Below are positions 24,132 to 32,054 of a stretch of DNA of 64,000 nucleotides, in pieces (within the stretch, counting starts at the first letter, position 1; the number at the start of each line of letters is the position of its first letter). The notes under the pieces are model-generated. The model was not told the origin of the DNA, made no database searches, and saw only the letters and a program-made list of their open reading frames with translations. Source of the stretch: an uncultured Clostridia bacterium (GTDB taxonomy: Bacteria; Bacillota; Clostridia; Christensenellales; Pumilibacteraceae); contig CAMUKG010000001.1 of assembly GCA_947089425.1 (NCBI GenBank), forward strand, positions 186,001-250,000, in the 5' to 3' direction. Both the position numbers and the translations under genes were made by a program.

Positions 24132-26126
24132 CTAATTCATAGTTATGGCACTCACATATTCTTCCGCACCGTCTTTAAGTCCTGCACGCAAATTTTTAAC
24201 CGCGGACTCCACGCCGAGAGTATCTTCCGATATTTTTTTTGCCGTCTCTATTAAATCGGCGTCAATCTTTACAGGCAAATCGTAACTTTCTCCGTGCTGA
24301 CGAGTGCCTATGAAATCGCCCGCGCCTCGTTGCGCAAAATCATACTCCGACAGCTCGAAACCGTCGTTGCATGTGCAAAAAAACTTTAATCTTTCGGGAA
24401 CCTCGCCCGCATAAGGTAAAAAACAATAGCTTTTTATAGTACCGCGCCCCACTCTGCCACGCAACTGGTGTAGCTGACTAAGTCCGTAGCGCTCCGAATT
24501 GAAAATTATTATATTTGTAGCGGCGGGCACGTCGATTCCCACTTCTATAACCGTAGTGGCAAGCAATATTTGCACCTCGCCGCTTATAAAAGCGTTCATA
24601 ATTTCGGATTTTTCGAAATCTTTCATTTTTCCGTGCATGATTCCGAATGTAGTCGTCGGATATTTGTTTTTAAGCAACGAATACATTTCAGTAACCGAAA
24701 CGAGCTCTTCTTCGTCGTCGGCTTCTATACGCGGACAAACTATATAAGTTCGTTCTCCCAAAGCCGCTTGTCCCTTAACGTAGTCAAACATACTCTCAAA
24801 CTTATTTTCGGGAACAAGTCTCGTAACTATTTCGGGTCGTCCCGACGGCAAGCCGCGTATAAACGACTGTTCAAGCTCGCCATACATACAAAGCGCCAAC
24901 GTTCTCGGAATTGGAGTTGCGCTCATAACTAAAATATCCGCGCCCGTAGACTTATTTTCCAAACTTCCGCGCTGATTTACGCCGAATCTCTGCTGTTCGT
25001 CGGTGATGATTAGCGACAAATTATTAAATTCCACGTCGTCGCCTATAAGCGCGTGAGTGCCTATCACAATGTCCGCAGTTTTTGTACGTATGTTGAAAAG
25101 CGCCTCGTCCCTTTCCTTTTTTCCCAAACTTCCGCACAGCAAAACGGCGCGAGCGCCAAGTTTTTCCAAAAACGTAATAGCCGACTTATAATGTTGAACG
25201 GCTAATATTTCGGTAGGCGCCATAAGCACGCTTTGATAGCCGCAAAGATGCGCATAATACATAGTAAGCAACGCAACCGCGGTTTTTCCACACCCCACGT
25301 CGCCTTGCAAAAGCCTGTTCATGGGAATATCGCCCTGCAACGACGCAACTATGTCTTCGAGAGCCGCTTTTTGCCCTACGGTAAGTTCGTACGGAAGCAA
25401 GCGAACGGCTTCGTTCAATTTTTCGCGCTCAACCGTATAAGAAAATTTCTTGCCGTACCCTTTTGCCGACTTTACAAGAGTATACATGCTAAGCGTGTAG
25501 CTCAATTTTTCAAGCGACAACGCGCGGGCGGCGGCATAAGCCGTTTCTATACTGCTCGGACGATGTACTTGCCTAAACGCTTCTTTAAGCGACGGCAGAC
25601 TATGCTTTGCACGCACACTGTTTGGAATATAACCGAAAATTTCGGCGCGGGACAAAAGCATATCCACCGCTTCCGAAAAAACGCGTTGCGGAATTCCCTT
25701 TATGCTCCTGTATAGAGGCAAAACGCCGTCGCCGCACGGCTGAAACATTACGGGTGCGCTCAATGAAATTTTGTTTTTAAACTTTTTTATTTTGCCCGTT
25801 AAATATACGGTTTTACCGTTCGGAAGCGCGGACGCTATATATTTTTGATTAAACCAAACCGCCTCCAATTCCCCGTAACAAGTGTTTAAAACAACTTTCG
25901 TCATTTTTAAACCCTTACGCAAATATTGAACTTTCGGTTCGTTAACCACGACGCCGCACACGGTTAGCTCGTCACCGTCTTTTAGTTTCGCGATATCGAC
26001 GCTTTCTTTTAAACTGACGTATTTATAAGGAAAATGCAAAAGCAAATCGAGCGGACAGTTTATTCCCGCTTCTTTGAGTTTTTGTATTCGGCTTTTTCCC
26101 ATGCCTTTTATGTCTTCGAACTTCAA
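24132..26126 (-). CDS. recG: ATP-dependent DNA helicase RecG
   Basis: RecG reverses stalled replication forks and processes branched DNA and R-loops. The N-terminal wedge/OB region (about residues 50-150) includes the conserved LLLHFPYKY and LTVCGVVV. Helicase motifs follow: Walker A GDVGCGKT, IVIGTHALIG, the DEQQRFGV box, MSATPIPRTLAL, ATTVIEVGIDVP and QLRGRVGRG. The C-terminal TRG region has FAQRGAGDFIGTRQHG. The 664-residue length is normal. Translation starts at a TTG (26126) with GGAG 8 bases upstream; the only nearby ATG is eight codons in. A terminator separates it from fakA upstream. Confidence 0.96.
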   Translation of the reverse strand: MKFEDIKGMGKSRIQKLKEAGINCPLDLLLHFPYKYVSLKESVDIAKLKDGDELTVCGVVVNEPKVQYLRKGLKMTKVVLNTCYGELEAVWFNQKYIASALPNGKTVYLTGKIKKFKNKISLSAPVMFQPCGDGVLPLYRSIKGIPQRVFSEAVDMLLSRAEIFGYIPNSVRAKHSLPSLKEAFRQVHRPSSIETAYAAARALSLEKLSYTLSMYTLVKSAKGYGKKFSYTVEREKLNEAVRLLPYELTVGQKAALEDIVASLQGDIPMNRLLQGDVGCGKTAVALLTMYYAHLCGYQSVLMAPTEILAVQHYKSAITFLEKLGARAVLLCGSLGKKERDEALFNIRTKTADIVIGTHALIGDDVEFNNLSLIITDEQQRFGVNQRGSLENKSTGADILVMSATPIPRTLALCMYGELEQSFIRGLPSGRPEIVTRLVPENKFESMFDYVKGQAALGERTYIVCPRIEADDEEELVSVTEMYSLLKNKYPTTTFGIMHGKMKDFEKSEIMNAFISGEVQILLATTVIEVGIDVPAATNIIIFNSERYGLSQLHQLRGRVGRGTIKSYCFLPYAGEVPERLKFFCTCNDGFELSEYDFAQRGAGDFIGTRQHGESYDLPVKIDADLIETAKKISEDTLGVESAVKNLRAGLKDGAEEYVSAITMN

Positions 26127-26139
26127 TACGCAAACTCCG

Positions 26140-26165
26140 AAAAAAGGAGCGGTTATAACCGCCCC
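26140..26165 (-). terminator. Terminator between fakA and recG
   Basis: On the minus strand, GGGGCGG and CCGCTCC form a stem with one G-T pair around TTATAA, followed by six T. It lies 14-40 bases before the recG start, so recG must depend on read-through or a separate start. Confidence 0.8.
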
Positions 26166-26193
26166 TTAACTTAAAAACTATCTATAAAAATTA

Positions 26194-27834
26194 TTATTCC
26201 AAAGAAACTATATAATAATATAACGGTTGCCCGCCGTAATGTATATCCACATCGCAACGATTATATTTTTCGGAAAGCTCTTGTGCTATGGCGCTCGCTT
26301 CCTCTTCTTTCACTTCGTTGCCGAAATAAAGAGTAATATTGCTAACAGAACTGTCCATAAGCTTATCCACAAGCTGAGTTGTAACGTTTTCCACTTTTTC
26401 GCCCTTTGCGACAATAGACTTTGAATCGATGCCTATTATATCGCCCTCTTTAAGGTCGAAATTATCCACCTGAGTGCTACGCACCGCATAAGTCACCATG
26501 CCCGTTTTTACGTTTCCGATTGCATCGTTCATGCTTTGCAAGTTGTTTTCGAGATTATCTTCGGGATTGAACGCCAAAACGGCGGAAAGCCCCTGCGGAA
26601 CGTCCTTAGTGGGAATAATATGCAAATTGCGTTTTGTAAGCGCCTTAGCCTGCTCGGCGGCAAGAATAATGTTTTTATTGTTGGGGAAAACGAACACGTC
26701 TTTGGCGGGCACTGCGTCGCAAGCCATAGCTATGTCTTCGGCGCTCGGATTCATAGTTTGCCCTCCCTCCATAACGTTATCCACCAAGAGGTCTTTGAAT
26801 ATGTTCGTGAGCCCTTCGCCCGCGCAAACCGCCACAAGCCCGTAAGGCTTTAATTCTTCTTTTTTGCGCCCTATCAAAGCCCTATTCTGTTCGAGCATGT
26901 TTTCTATTTTAACTCGGTCAATTTCGCCGAGTTCAAGCGCGTAGGTCAAAACTACTCCCGGTTCGTTGGAATGAACGTGAACTTTAACCATGTTTAGGTC
27001 GCCGATTACCAAAACGCAATCGCCTATTGTCATTAAATTTTCGCGGAATCTGTCTATATCCGCTTCGGTAGTCTTTTTCTTTAAATGAACGATAAAAAAC
27101 TCGGTGCAATATCCGAACTCGATTTCCGCCAAATCGTTGTAATCGAAATGAGCCTGTTCGTCGTATTTGCTTCCGCCGCTCGCGTTAAGCGTATCGTCGA
27201 ACGATATGTTAGTGTCTTCTTGACCGATGAGAGCGTGATAAAACCCTTGAAAAATAATCAAAAGCCCGCGACCGCCCGCGTCCACCACGCCCGCTTTTTT
27301 AAGCACGGGGAGCATTTCGGGCGTCTGTTTCAGCATTTCCTCGCCTGCGGCAATTATGCTTTCCAAAAACGCCGAAACCTCTATGCTTTTCTTGGTTATG
27401 CTTTTGGCGTGCTCGCTCATTGCGCGCACCACCGTTAAAATCGTTCCTTCTTTTGGTTTCGTTACCGCTTTATAGGCAACTTCCGTACCCGAAGCAAGCG
27501 CTTTCGCAAGCGTTTTAGACGTTATTTCTTGATTTTGAGCAAGCACCGAAGTCATGCCTTTAAGTATCTGACTGAGTATAACTCCGCTGTTTCCGCGAGC
27601 GCCGCGCAACGCGCCTTTACTCAATGCGTCGCTCAATGCGTCTAAGCCGTTCGAGGGACAGTTCGAAACTTCCCTCGCCGCAGACAGCATTGTGAGCGAC
27701 ATATTCGTGCCCGTGTCTCCGTCGGGAACGGGAAATACGTTCAGCGAATCGACGTGCTCCTTATTAGAATCCAACAGCTTAGCGCCGTTTAATATCATTT
27801 TACGCAAAATTGCGCCGTTAATTGACTTTTGCAT
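26194..27834 (-). CDS. fakA: Fatty acid kinase catalytic subunit FakA (DAK2/YloV)
   Basis: FakA phosphorylates fatty acids held by FakB (DegV) proteins so that they can enter phospholipid synthesis. The N-terminal DAK2 kinase domain has SLNVFPVPDGDTGTNM (metal-binding Asp residues) and GARGNSGVILSQIL. The middle and C-terminal domains, including LVAVCAGEGL and FPNNKNIILAAEQA, match the YloV/DhaK-like parts. The start is the ATG at 27834 with GGAGG 5 bases upstream; a TTG at 27846 would overlap that site. The order asp23-fakA is conserved across Firmicutes. No DegV/FakB gene is in the window. Confidence 0.94.
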   Translation of the reverse strand: MQKSINGAILRKMILNGAKLLDSNKEHVDSLNVFPVPDGDTGTNMSLTMLSAAREVSNCPSNGLDALSDALSKGALRGARGNSGVILSQILKGMTSVLAQNQEITSKTLAKALASGTEVAYKAVTKPKEGTILTVVRAMSEHAKSITKKSIEVSAFLESIIAAGEEMLKQTPEMLPVLKKAGVVDAGGRGLLIIFQGFYHALIGQEDTNISFDDTLNASGGSKYDEQAHFDYNDLAEIEFGYCTEFFIVHLKKKTTEADIDRFRENLMTIGDCVLVIGDLNMVKVHVHSNEPGVVLTYALELGEIDRVKIENMLEQNRALIGRKKEELKPYGLVAVCAGEGLTNIFKDLLVDNVMEGGQTMNPSAEDIAMACDAVPAKDVFVFPNNKNIILAAEQAKALTKRNLHIIPTKDVPQGLSAVLAFNPEDNLENNLQSMNDAIGNVKTGMVTYAVRSTQVDNFDLKEGDIIGIDSKSIVAKGEKVENVTTQLVDKLMDSSVSNITLYFGNEVKEEEASAIAQELSEKYNRCDVDIHYGGQPLYYYIVSLE

Positions 27835-27912
27835 TGTATCCTCCAACTCATGCAGTTTACGCGGGTTCGGCGGGAATCAACGTACATCCGTACTTAACTT
27901 TATAATTTTACT

Positions 27913-28263
27913 TTAAACTCTTATGCCGACAACGTTTACGTTAATCGTGTCGACTACCATACCCGTGAAACGTTCGATATCATATTTAACAGATTTTTTA
28001 AGCGATTGTGCCACCGCTTCTATGGATACGCCGTATTTGATAATTACGTATAAATCAATAAAAATTCTGTCGCCGCTCGTCATTACCCGAACGCCGCGCG
28101 AAAGCCTTTTGCGTTTGAACAAGTCTGCCAAACTGTCGGAGAAACGTTTGGAAACGAGGTCCACTATTCCGTAACACTCCAAAGCGGTATTACCCGCTAC
28201 CTGCGCAATAGCCTCTTCCGTAATTGTTATTCTACCGTATGCATTGGCAGTATTTACGCTCAA
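27913..28263 (-). CDS. yloU: Asp23/Gls24 family envelope stress protein (YloU)
   Basis: The Asp23/Gls24 domain spans the whole 116-residue protein: MSVNTANAYGRITITEEAIAQVAG at the start, RGVRVMTSGDRIFIDLYVIIKYG in the middle, and the terminal INVNVVGIRV strand. Proteins of this family are membrane-associated or cytosolic and linked to envelope stress; the biochemical role is not settled. The start is a TTG at 28263, with GGAGG 7 bases upstream; a TTG two codons earlier is only 1 base from that site. It sits directly upstream of fakA, as yloU-yloV do in Bacillus. Confidence 0.93.
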   Translation of the reverse strand: MSVNTANAYGRITITEEAIAQVAGNTALECYGIVDLVSKRFSDSLADLFKRKRLSRGVRVMTSGDRIFIDLYVIIKYGVSIEAVAQSLKKSVKYDIERFTGMVVDTINVNVVGIRV

Positions 28264-28302
28264 CTGCAAGCCTCCGCTTAATTATATGTATCCACATGTT
28301 AT

Positions 28303-28331
28303 ATTTTAACCTATCCTAAACTTTTTTGCAA
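28303..28331 (-). promoter_or_regulatory. Promoter of the yloU-fakA operon
   Basis: On the minus strand, TTGCAA (28326-28331) and TAAAAT (28303-28308) are separated by 17 bases. Confidence 0.65.
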
Positions 28332-28348
28332 GAGATTTTAAAAGAATT

Positions 28349-28377
28349 TTGAAAATTGTACGGTATTTTGTTAAAAT
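28349..28377 (+). promoter_or_regulatory. Upstream promoter of rpmB
   Basis: TTGAAA (28349-28354) and TAAAAT (28372-28377) are 17 bases apart. It is the first of two tandem promoter-like sequences before rpmB. Confidence 0.6.
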
Positions 28378-28392
28378 AACGTGGTAATTCGA

Positions 28393-28421
28393 TTGATTTA
28401 TTCCTTATTTTGTGATATTAT
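28393..28421 (+). promoter_or_regulatory. Downstream promoter of rpmB
   Basis: TTGATT (28393-28398) and TATTAT (28416-28421) are 17 bases apart. The leader to the rpmB ATG would be about 40 bases, with GGAGG at 28450-28454. Confidence 0.6.
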
Positions 28422-28466
28422 TTTAAGGCAAGTAAAAAATATCGCGCCCGGAGGTGTTAAATAACA

Positions 28467-28655
28467 ATGAGCAGAGTTTGCGTAATTTGCGGAAAAGGCA
28501 AGGTTAGCGGCAACAATGTGAGCCACTCGAACCGCCACACAAAGCGTACGTTCAGCGCTAACGTTCACAAGGTGAAAATCGAAATCGACGGCAAGGAATC
28601 TAACGAATACGTTTGCACGCGTTGCCTTCGCACCAACATGAATAAAAATTCGTAA
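28467..28655 (+). CDS. rpmB: 50S ribosomal protein L28
   Basis: L28 is a small, basic component of the large ribosomal subunit. The protein begins SRVCVICGKGKVSGNNVSHS and ends VCTRCLRTNMNKNS. The two CxxC pairs (residues 5-8 and about 52-55) make it the zinc-binding C+ form. The 62-residue length is normal. It runs against its neighbours yloU and spoVM, the same orientation as at the Bacillus locus. Two tandem promoters and a strong terminator frame it as a single gene. Confidence 0.97.
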   Translation: MSRVCVICGKGKVSGNNVSHSNRHTKRTFSANVHKVKIEIDGKESNEYVCTRCLRTNMNKNS

Positions 28656-28683
28656 GCGCGTAAAAATTTAACCAAACAAAAAA

Positions 28684-28718
28684 AGCCGTTCCCAAGCAAT
28701 TCGGAAACGGCTCTTTTT
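28684..28718 (+). terminator. Terminator between rpmB and spoVM
   Basis: AGCCGTT (28684-28690) pairs with AACGGCT (28706-28712), extended by further pairs, and is followed by CTTTTT. A-rich sequence on the other side lets it serve spoVM on the minus strand as well. Confidence 0.85.
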
Positions 28719-28740
28719 ATGTACGTTTTTTATAGCGCGA

Positions 28741-28818
28741 TTACTTTTTGTTTCTGCAAAACAGCAACCGCAGAAATCCCGACAGAAACTTAGGGGCTTT
28801 AACGCATACTATTCGCAT
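28741..28818 (-). CDS. spoVM: Stage V sporulation protein M (25 residues)
   Basis: The minus strand carries a 25-codon frame, MRIVCVKAPKFLSGFLRLLF followed by CRNKK and TAA. It keeps the pattern of SpoVM (K-x-P-K-F-L-x-G-F-x-R, then a hydrophobic and basic tail). SpoVM is the amphipathic helix that recognises the convex forespore membrane and anchors SpoIVA to start coat assembly. The ATG is preceded by GGGAGG at a 5-base spacing. It lies 14 bases after thiN and faces rpmB, exactly its position and orientation in Bacillus. Proline 9 of the Bacillus protein, important for its shallow membrane insertion, is conserved here. This is direct evidence that the organism comes from a sporulating lineage. 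Confidence 0.9.
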   Translation of the reverse strand: MRIVCVKAPKFLSGFLRLLFCRNKK

Positions 28819-28832
28819 ATATACCTCCCGCT

Positions 28833-29483
28833 TTATTCTTGAACAAAGACCAAAGCCGCCCCTCCGTCTACCGCAAGTTCCGCACGCCCGCCCACGCTCG
28901 CGTTTGACACTCCCATAATGTAGTCGTCGTTCGCAACAAAAGCCGTTTTGCTCATGGTATAATCGGACAAAGAGTACCTTAATCCTTTCATATATAATAT
29001 ATGCACGTTGTCGGTAAAGGGTACCACCGAAAAAATCGCGTCTTTTTTTAACTGCAACGAAAACGTTCCTCTCACGAGATAAGCGTTAAGCGCCCCGCAC
29101 AAGCGAGCCTTAACGCCGCACTGCTCCGCCAAAACGAGCAATAAATAATTGCTTTCCGCCATGTCGGGTCTTCCGCCGTAACCGCCGTAAATATCTATAC
29201 TCGTAAACCCCCTTTCAGCCATGATTTTAACAGCCAAGTATCCGTCGGTAAAGTTTTTGTCGGCCGAAAAAGAAATACATTCCACCCTGCAAGCCACTTC
29301 GTTTCGGTTCAAAGAATCGAAGTCGCCCACTATTACGTCAGGCAAAAAAACGTTTTTCACATAATTGTAAGCTCCGTCGGTGCAATAAACGGCGGCAACG
29401 CTTTTATTTTTGCGCTCCGAAAATACGTTAGCGAGCTCTTCTCGCTCGGGCGGTTCGCCGTTTAAAAACAATACGCCTTTCAT
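28833..29483 (-). CDS. thiN: Thiamine pyrophosphokinase
   Basis: ThiN transfers pyrophosphate from ATP to thiamine, forming thiamine diphosphate directly. The active-site motifs are CTDGAYNYV, then DVIVGDFDSLNR, then the DKNFTDGYLAVKI segment with its conserved Asp, and YGGYGGRPDMAESNYLLL. The C-terminal beta-domain (GLRYSLSDYTM, GVSNASVGGRAEL) contacts thiamine. The 216-residue length is normal. Its start overlaps the rpe stop by 4 bases; spoVM follows 14 bases downstream. Confidence 0.93.
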   Translation of the reverse strand: MKGVLFLNGEPPEREELANVFSERKNKSVAAVYCTDGAYNYVKNVFLPDVIVGDFDSLNRNEVACRVECISFSADKNFTDGYLAVKIMAERGFTSIDIYGGYGGRPDMAESNYLLLVLAEQCGVKARLCGALNAYLVRGTFSLQLKKDAIFSVVPFTDNVHILYMKGLRYSLSDYTMSKTAFVANDDYIMGVSNASVGGRAELAVDGGAALVFVQE

Positions 29484-30139
29484 AACGAATGAAACTTCTC
29501 CACGATTTTTTCGGGCTCCGACGCCGAGAATAAAGTGTTTCCCGCAACCAAAATATCCGCTCCCGCATCCGCAACACGAGCGGCGTTGGTTTCGGTAATG
29601 CCGCCGTCTATTTCAAGCAAAGCCGAACTCCCCGTTGCATCGCGGAGCTTTTTGAGTTCACGCATACGTTCGAGCGAGTTTTCAATAAACTTTTGACCGC
29701 CGAAGCCCGGATACACGCTCATTAAAAGCGCAATGTCACACAACGGAAACAAATCGGTAAGCGCGGAAGTCGGAGTGTCGGGGCTAATCACCGCGCCGCA
29801 CTTTATTCCCGCTTTTTTTATGCTTTCGAGCACGGCGGCGGGTTTTTCGGTTGCTTCTACGTGAAACGTGAGCCAATCGGCGCCGGAGTCTATAAACCGA
29901 GAAACATATCTTTCGGGGAGATCTATCATAAGATGCACGTCGAGCGGCAAAGACGTATGCTTTTTTATATCGGAAATCATTTTAAAGCCGAAAGTTATGT
30001 TAGGCACAAAAATTCCATCCATAACGTCGCAATGAATCACGTCCACTCCGCACCTTTCCATTCTCGCGATTTCTTCGTTCATCTTTCCGAAATCGGCGCT
30101 CAAAATCGAAGGCGCAACCAAAATTCTATTTGTTTTCAT
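29480..30139 (-). CDS. rpe: Ribulose-phosphate 3-epimerase
   Basis: Rpe interconverts ribulose 5-phosphate and xylulose 5-phosphate in the non-oxidative pentose phosphate pathway. The TIM-barrel motifs are clear: APSILSADFGKM, the metal ligands in HCDVMDGIFVPNITFG, LDVHLMI, MSVYPGFGGQKFI and EIDGGI, with phosphate binding near GADILVAGNTLF. I place the start at the ATG at 30139, 8 bases from a GGAG site; an ATG two codons earlier is too close to that site. It overlaps the 3' end of rsgA. Confidence 0.95.
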   Translation of the reverse strand: MKTNRILVAPSILSADFGKMNEEIARMERCGVDVIHCDVMDGIFVPNITFGFKMISDIKKHTSLPLDVHLMIDLPERYVSRFIDSGADWLTFHVEATEKPAAVLESIKKAGIKCGAVISPDTPTSALTDLFPLCDIALLMSVYPGFGGQKFIENSLERMRELKKLRDATGSSALLEIDGGITETNAARVADAGADILVAGNTLFSASEPEKIVEKFHSL

Positions 30140-31013
30140 AAGCATTTCTCCGTAGTTTTCTGACGTTGTTTTCTTTCAATTCTTTATATATGGCACAATA
30201 TCTGCTATAACGTTCACCGTTTAAAACGCCGCATTGCACCGCTTCGCGCACCGCGCAATCCGGTTCTACGGTGTGAGTGCACATTCGGTATTTGCAATTT
30301 GCAGAAATCGCAACATACTCGTCGTAATATAAATGCAAATCGAACGGCTCTACTCCGCTCAAATCGAGAGCGCCGAATCCGGGCGTATCGGCTACATAAG
30401 TGTCGGGCGCAATTTTTATAAGTTCCACGCCTACCGTCGTATTTTTCCCGCGCCGAATTTTTTCGCTCAATTCCCCGACCTCTCGTTTTACGCCGCATAT
30501 TTCGTTTATAAGAGATGTTTTTCCTACGGCGGACTGTCCCGCCAGACATGAAACTTTACCCCGCAAAAGCTCTTTCAACTCCGCCGTATCGCCGTGCGCG
30601 GCGGAAACGCAAAGCGCTTTATCCGCTACGCCGTCATATTGAGAAAAAATTCGAGCGACAAATCCGTCGGGAACAATATCCGTTTTATTGACGCAAACCG
30701 CAGTGCATATTCCCGCCTTATGCGCGTTCACAATCATTTTATCAACCGCCAAAAAATCGGGTTCGGGAACGGGAGCCACAGTAATCACTATAAAATCCAC
30801 GTTCGCAATAGGCGGACGTATTATTCTGTTCTTTCTCGGCTCGATTGCCGCAAGCACATACTCGCCCGCAACTTCTTCGAGCAAAACGGTGTCGCCCGCA
30901 ACCGGCAAAACCTCGCGTTTCAATTTTTTGCGCGATTTGACTTCCGCAATGCCGCAAGAAATGTCTACGGCAAAACGGTCTGACAATATTTTAACAACCC
31001 TACCGCCGAGCAA
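30126..31013 (-). CDS. rsgA: Ribosome small subunit biogenesis GTPase RsgA (CpgA)
   Basis: RsgA is a circularly permuted GTPase that checks maturation of the 30S decoding centre. An N-terminal OB domain comes first, then the G motifs in permuted order: G4 (NKTD), G5 (SAA), G1 (GQSAVGKTS) and G3 (DTPG). The C-terminal zinc knuckle has CKYRMCTHTVEPDC. The 295-residue length is normal. The start is a TTG at 31013 with AAGGAG 5 bases upstream, which gives a 14-base overlap with rlmN. In Bacillus the prpC-prkC phosphatase/kinase pair lies between rlmN and this gene; here they are absent. Confidence 0.95.
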   Translation of the reverse strand: MLGGRVVKILSDRFAVDISCGIAEVKSRKKLKREVLPVAGDTVLLEEVAGEYVLAAIEPRKNRIIRPPIANVDFIVITVAPVPEPDFLAVDKMIVNAHKAGICTAVCVNKTDIVPDGFVARIFSQYDGVADKALCVSAAHGDTAELKELLRGKVSCLAGQSAVGKTSLINEICGVKREVGELSEKIRRGKNTTVGVELIKIAPDTYVADTPGFGALDLSGVEPFDLHLYYDEYVAISANCKYRMCTHTVEPDCAVREAVQCGVLNGERYSRYCAIYKELKENNVRKLRRNAYENK

Positions 31014-32037
31014 TGTAACTCCTTCTGAGCTGACCGCACGCGCCGCCCACGTCGTTGCCGAAAGAACGGCGAATTGTTGCCGACACGTTCATTTCGTTCA
31101 ATTTTTTCATAAAACGCTCCGCTTCCTCGTTAGAGCATCCTTGCATTCCCTTTTCCTTAACATAGTTAAGTTTTATCAAATTGACGTGGCTCGGATAGCC
31201 GCGAGTCAATTCCGCAAGTCTTTTGCAATCGAAATAGCTCATATTTTTGCCTTTTACGAGCGCATATTCGAAAATAATGCGGCGTCCCGTTTTTTCGAAA
31301 TAGTATTTTACCGCGCTTATAACTTCGTTTAATGTATACTTGTTGGCAATAGGCATGAGTTCGCGCCTACTTTCATCGGTGGTGGCATGCAACGACAGCG
31401 AAAGAGTAACGCCGTAGCCATCGTCGGCAAGCCGCCGAATATTCTCCGCAAGCCCGCAAGTTGAAAGCGAAATCGAGCGCATACCGAAATCCAAAGAGTT
31501 TTTGTCGGTAATCAATCGGAGAAACTTTGTAACGTTTTCGTAATTATCAAGCGGCTCTCCGCTACCCATAAGAACTATGTTGGAAAGCTTGCGCTCGGTT
31601 GCGTTTCCGTCCAAAAACTTATTGACCGCAATGACTTGCGCGGCAATTTCACCCGCCGACAAATTACGCACTAAGCCGCCTATTCCCGACGCGCAAAACG
31701 AGCAACCCATTCTGCACCCGACTTGCGTGGAAACGCAAAGCGTGTTGCCGTAATCGTGAGGCATATATATTCCTTCTATAACGTTTCCGTCGTAGCACTC
31801 GTATAAAAATTTCACGGAGCCGTCGGAAGAGGCAAATTTTTCTTTAATGCGCAAAGGTTGCGCTAAATACTTTTCAGCCAAATCGTCTCTCAATGCGGCG
31901 GGAATATTCGTCATTTCCGAAAATTCGGCTCCGCCGTAAATCCATTTGTAAATTTGACCCGCGCGAAAAGACGGTTGCCCGAGAGACGCAACTGTTTTTT
32001 TAAGTTCTTCCAAATCATAATCGGCAATCAGTTCCAA
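31000..32037 (-). CDS. rlmN: Dual-specificity RNA methyltransferase RlmN
   Basis: RlmN is a radical-SAM enzyme that makes 2-methyladenosine at A2503 of 23S rRNA and A37 of some tRNAs. The cluster motif CRMGCSFCASG is preceded by STQVG. The conserved substrate segments (LMGSGEPLDNYENV, SLSLHATTDESRRELMP) and the C-terminal methyl-carrying cysteine (GGACGQLR) are all visible. The 345-residue length is normal. It lies 17 bases after rsmB in the long minus-strand operon. Confidence 0.96.
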   Translation of the reverse strand: MELIADYDLEELKKTVASLGQPSFRAGQIYKWIYGGAEFSEMTNIPAALRDDLAEKYLAQPLRIKEKFASSDGSVKFLYECYDGNVIEGIYMPHDYGNTLCVSTQVGCRMGCSFCASGIGGLVRNLSAGEIAAQVIAVNKFLDGNATERKLSNIVLMGSGEPLDNYENVTKFLRLITDKNSLDFGMRSISLSTCGLAENIRRLADDGYGVTLSLSLHATTDESRRELMPIANKYTLNEVISAVKYYFEKTGRRIIFEYALVKGKNMSYFDCKRLAELTRGYPSHVNLIKLNYVKEKGMQGCSNEEAERFMKKLNEMNVSATIRRSFGNDVGGACGQLRRSYIARR

Positions 32038-32054
32038 AGCATTCTTCTCCCGAA

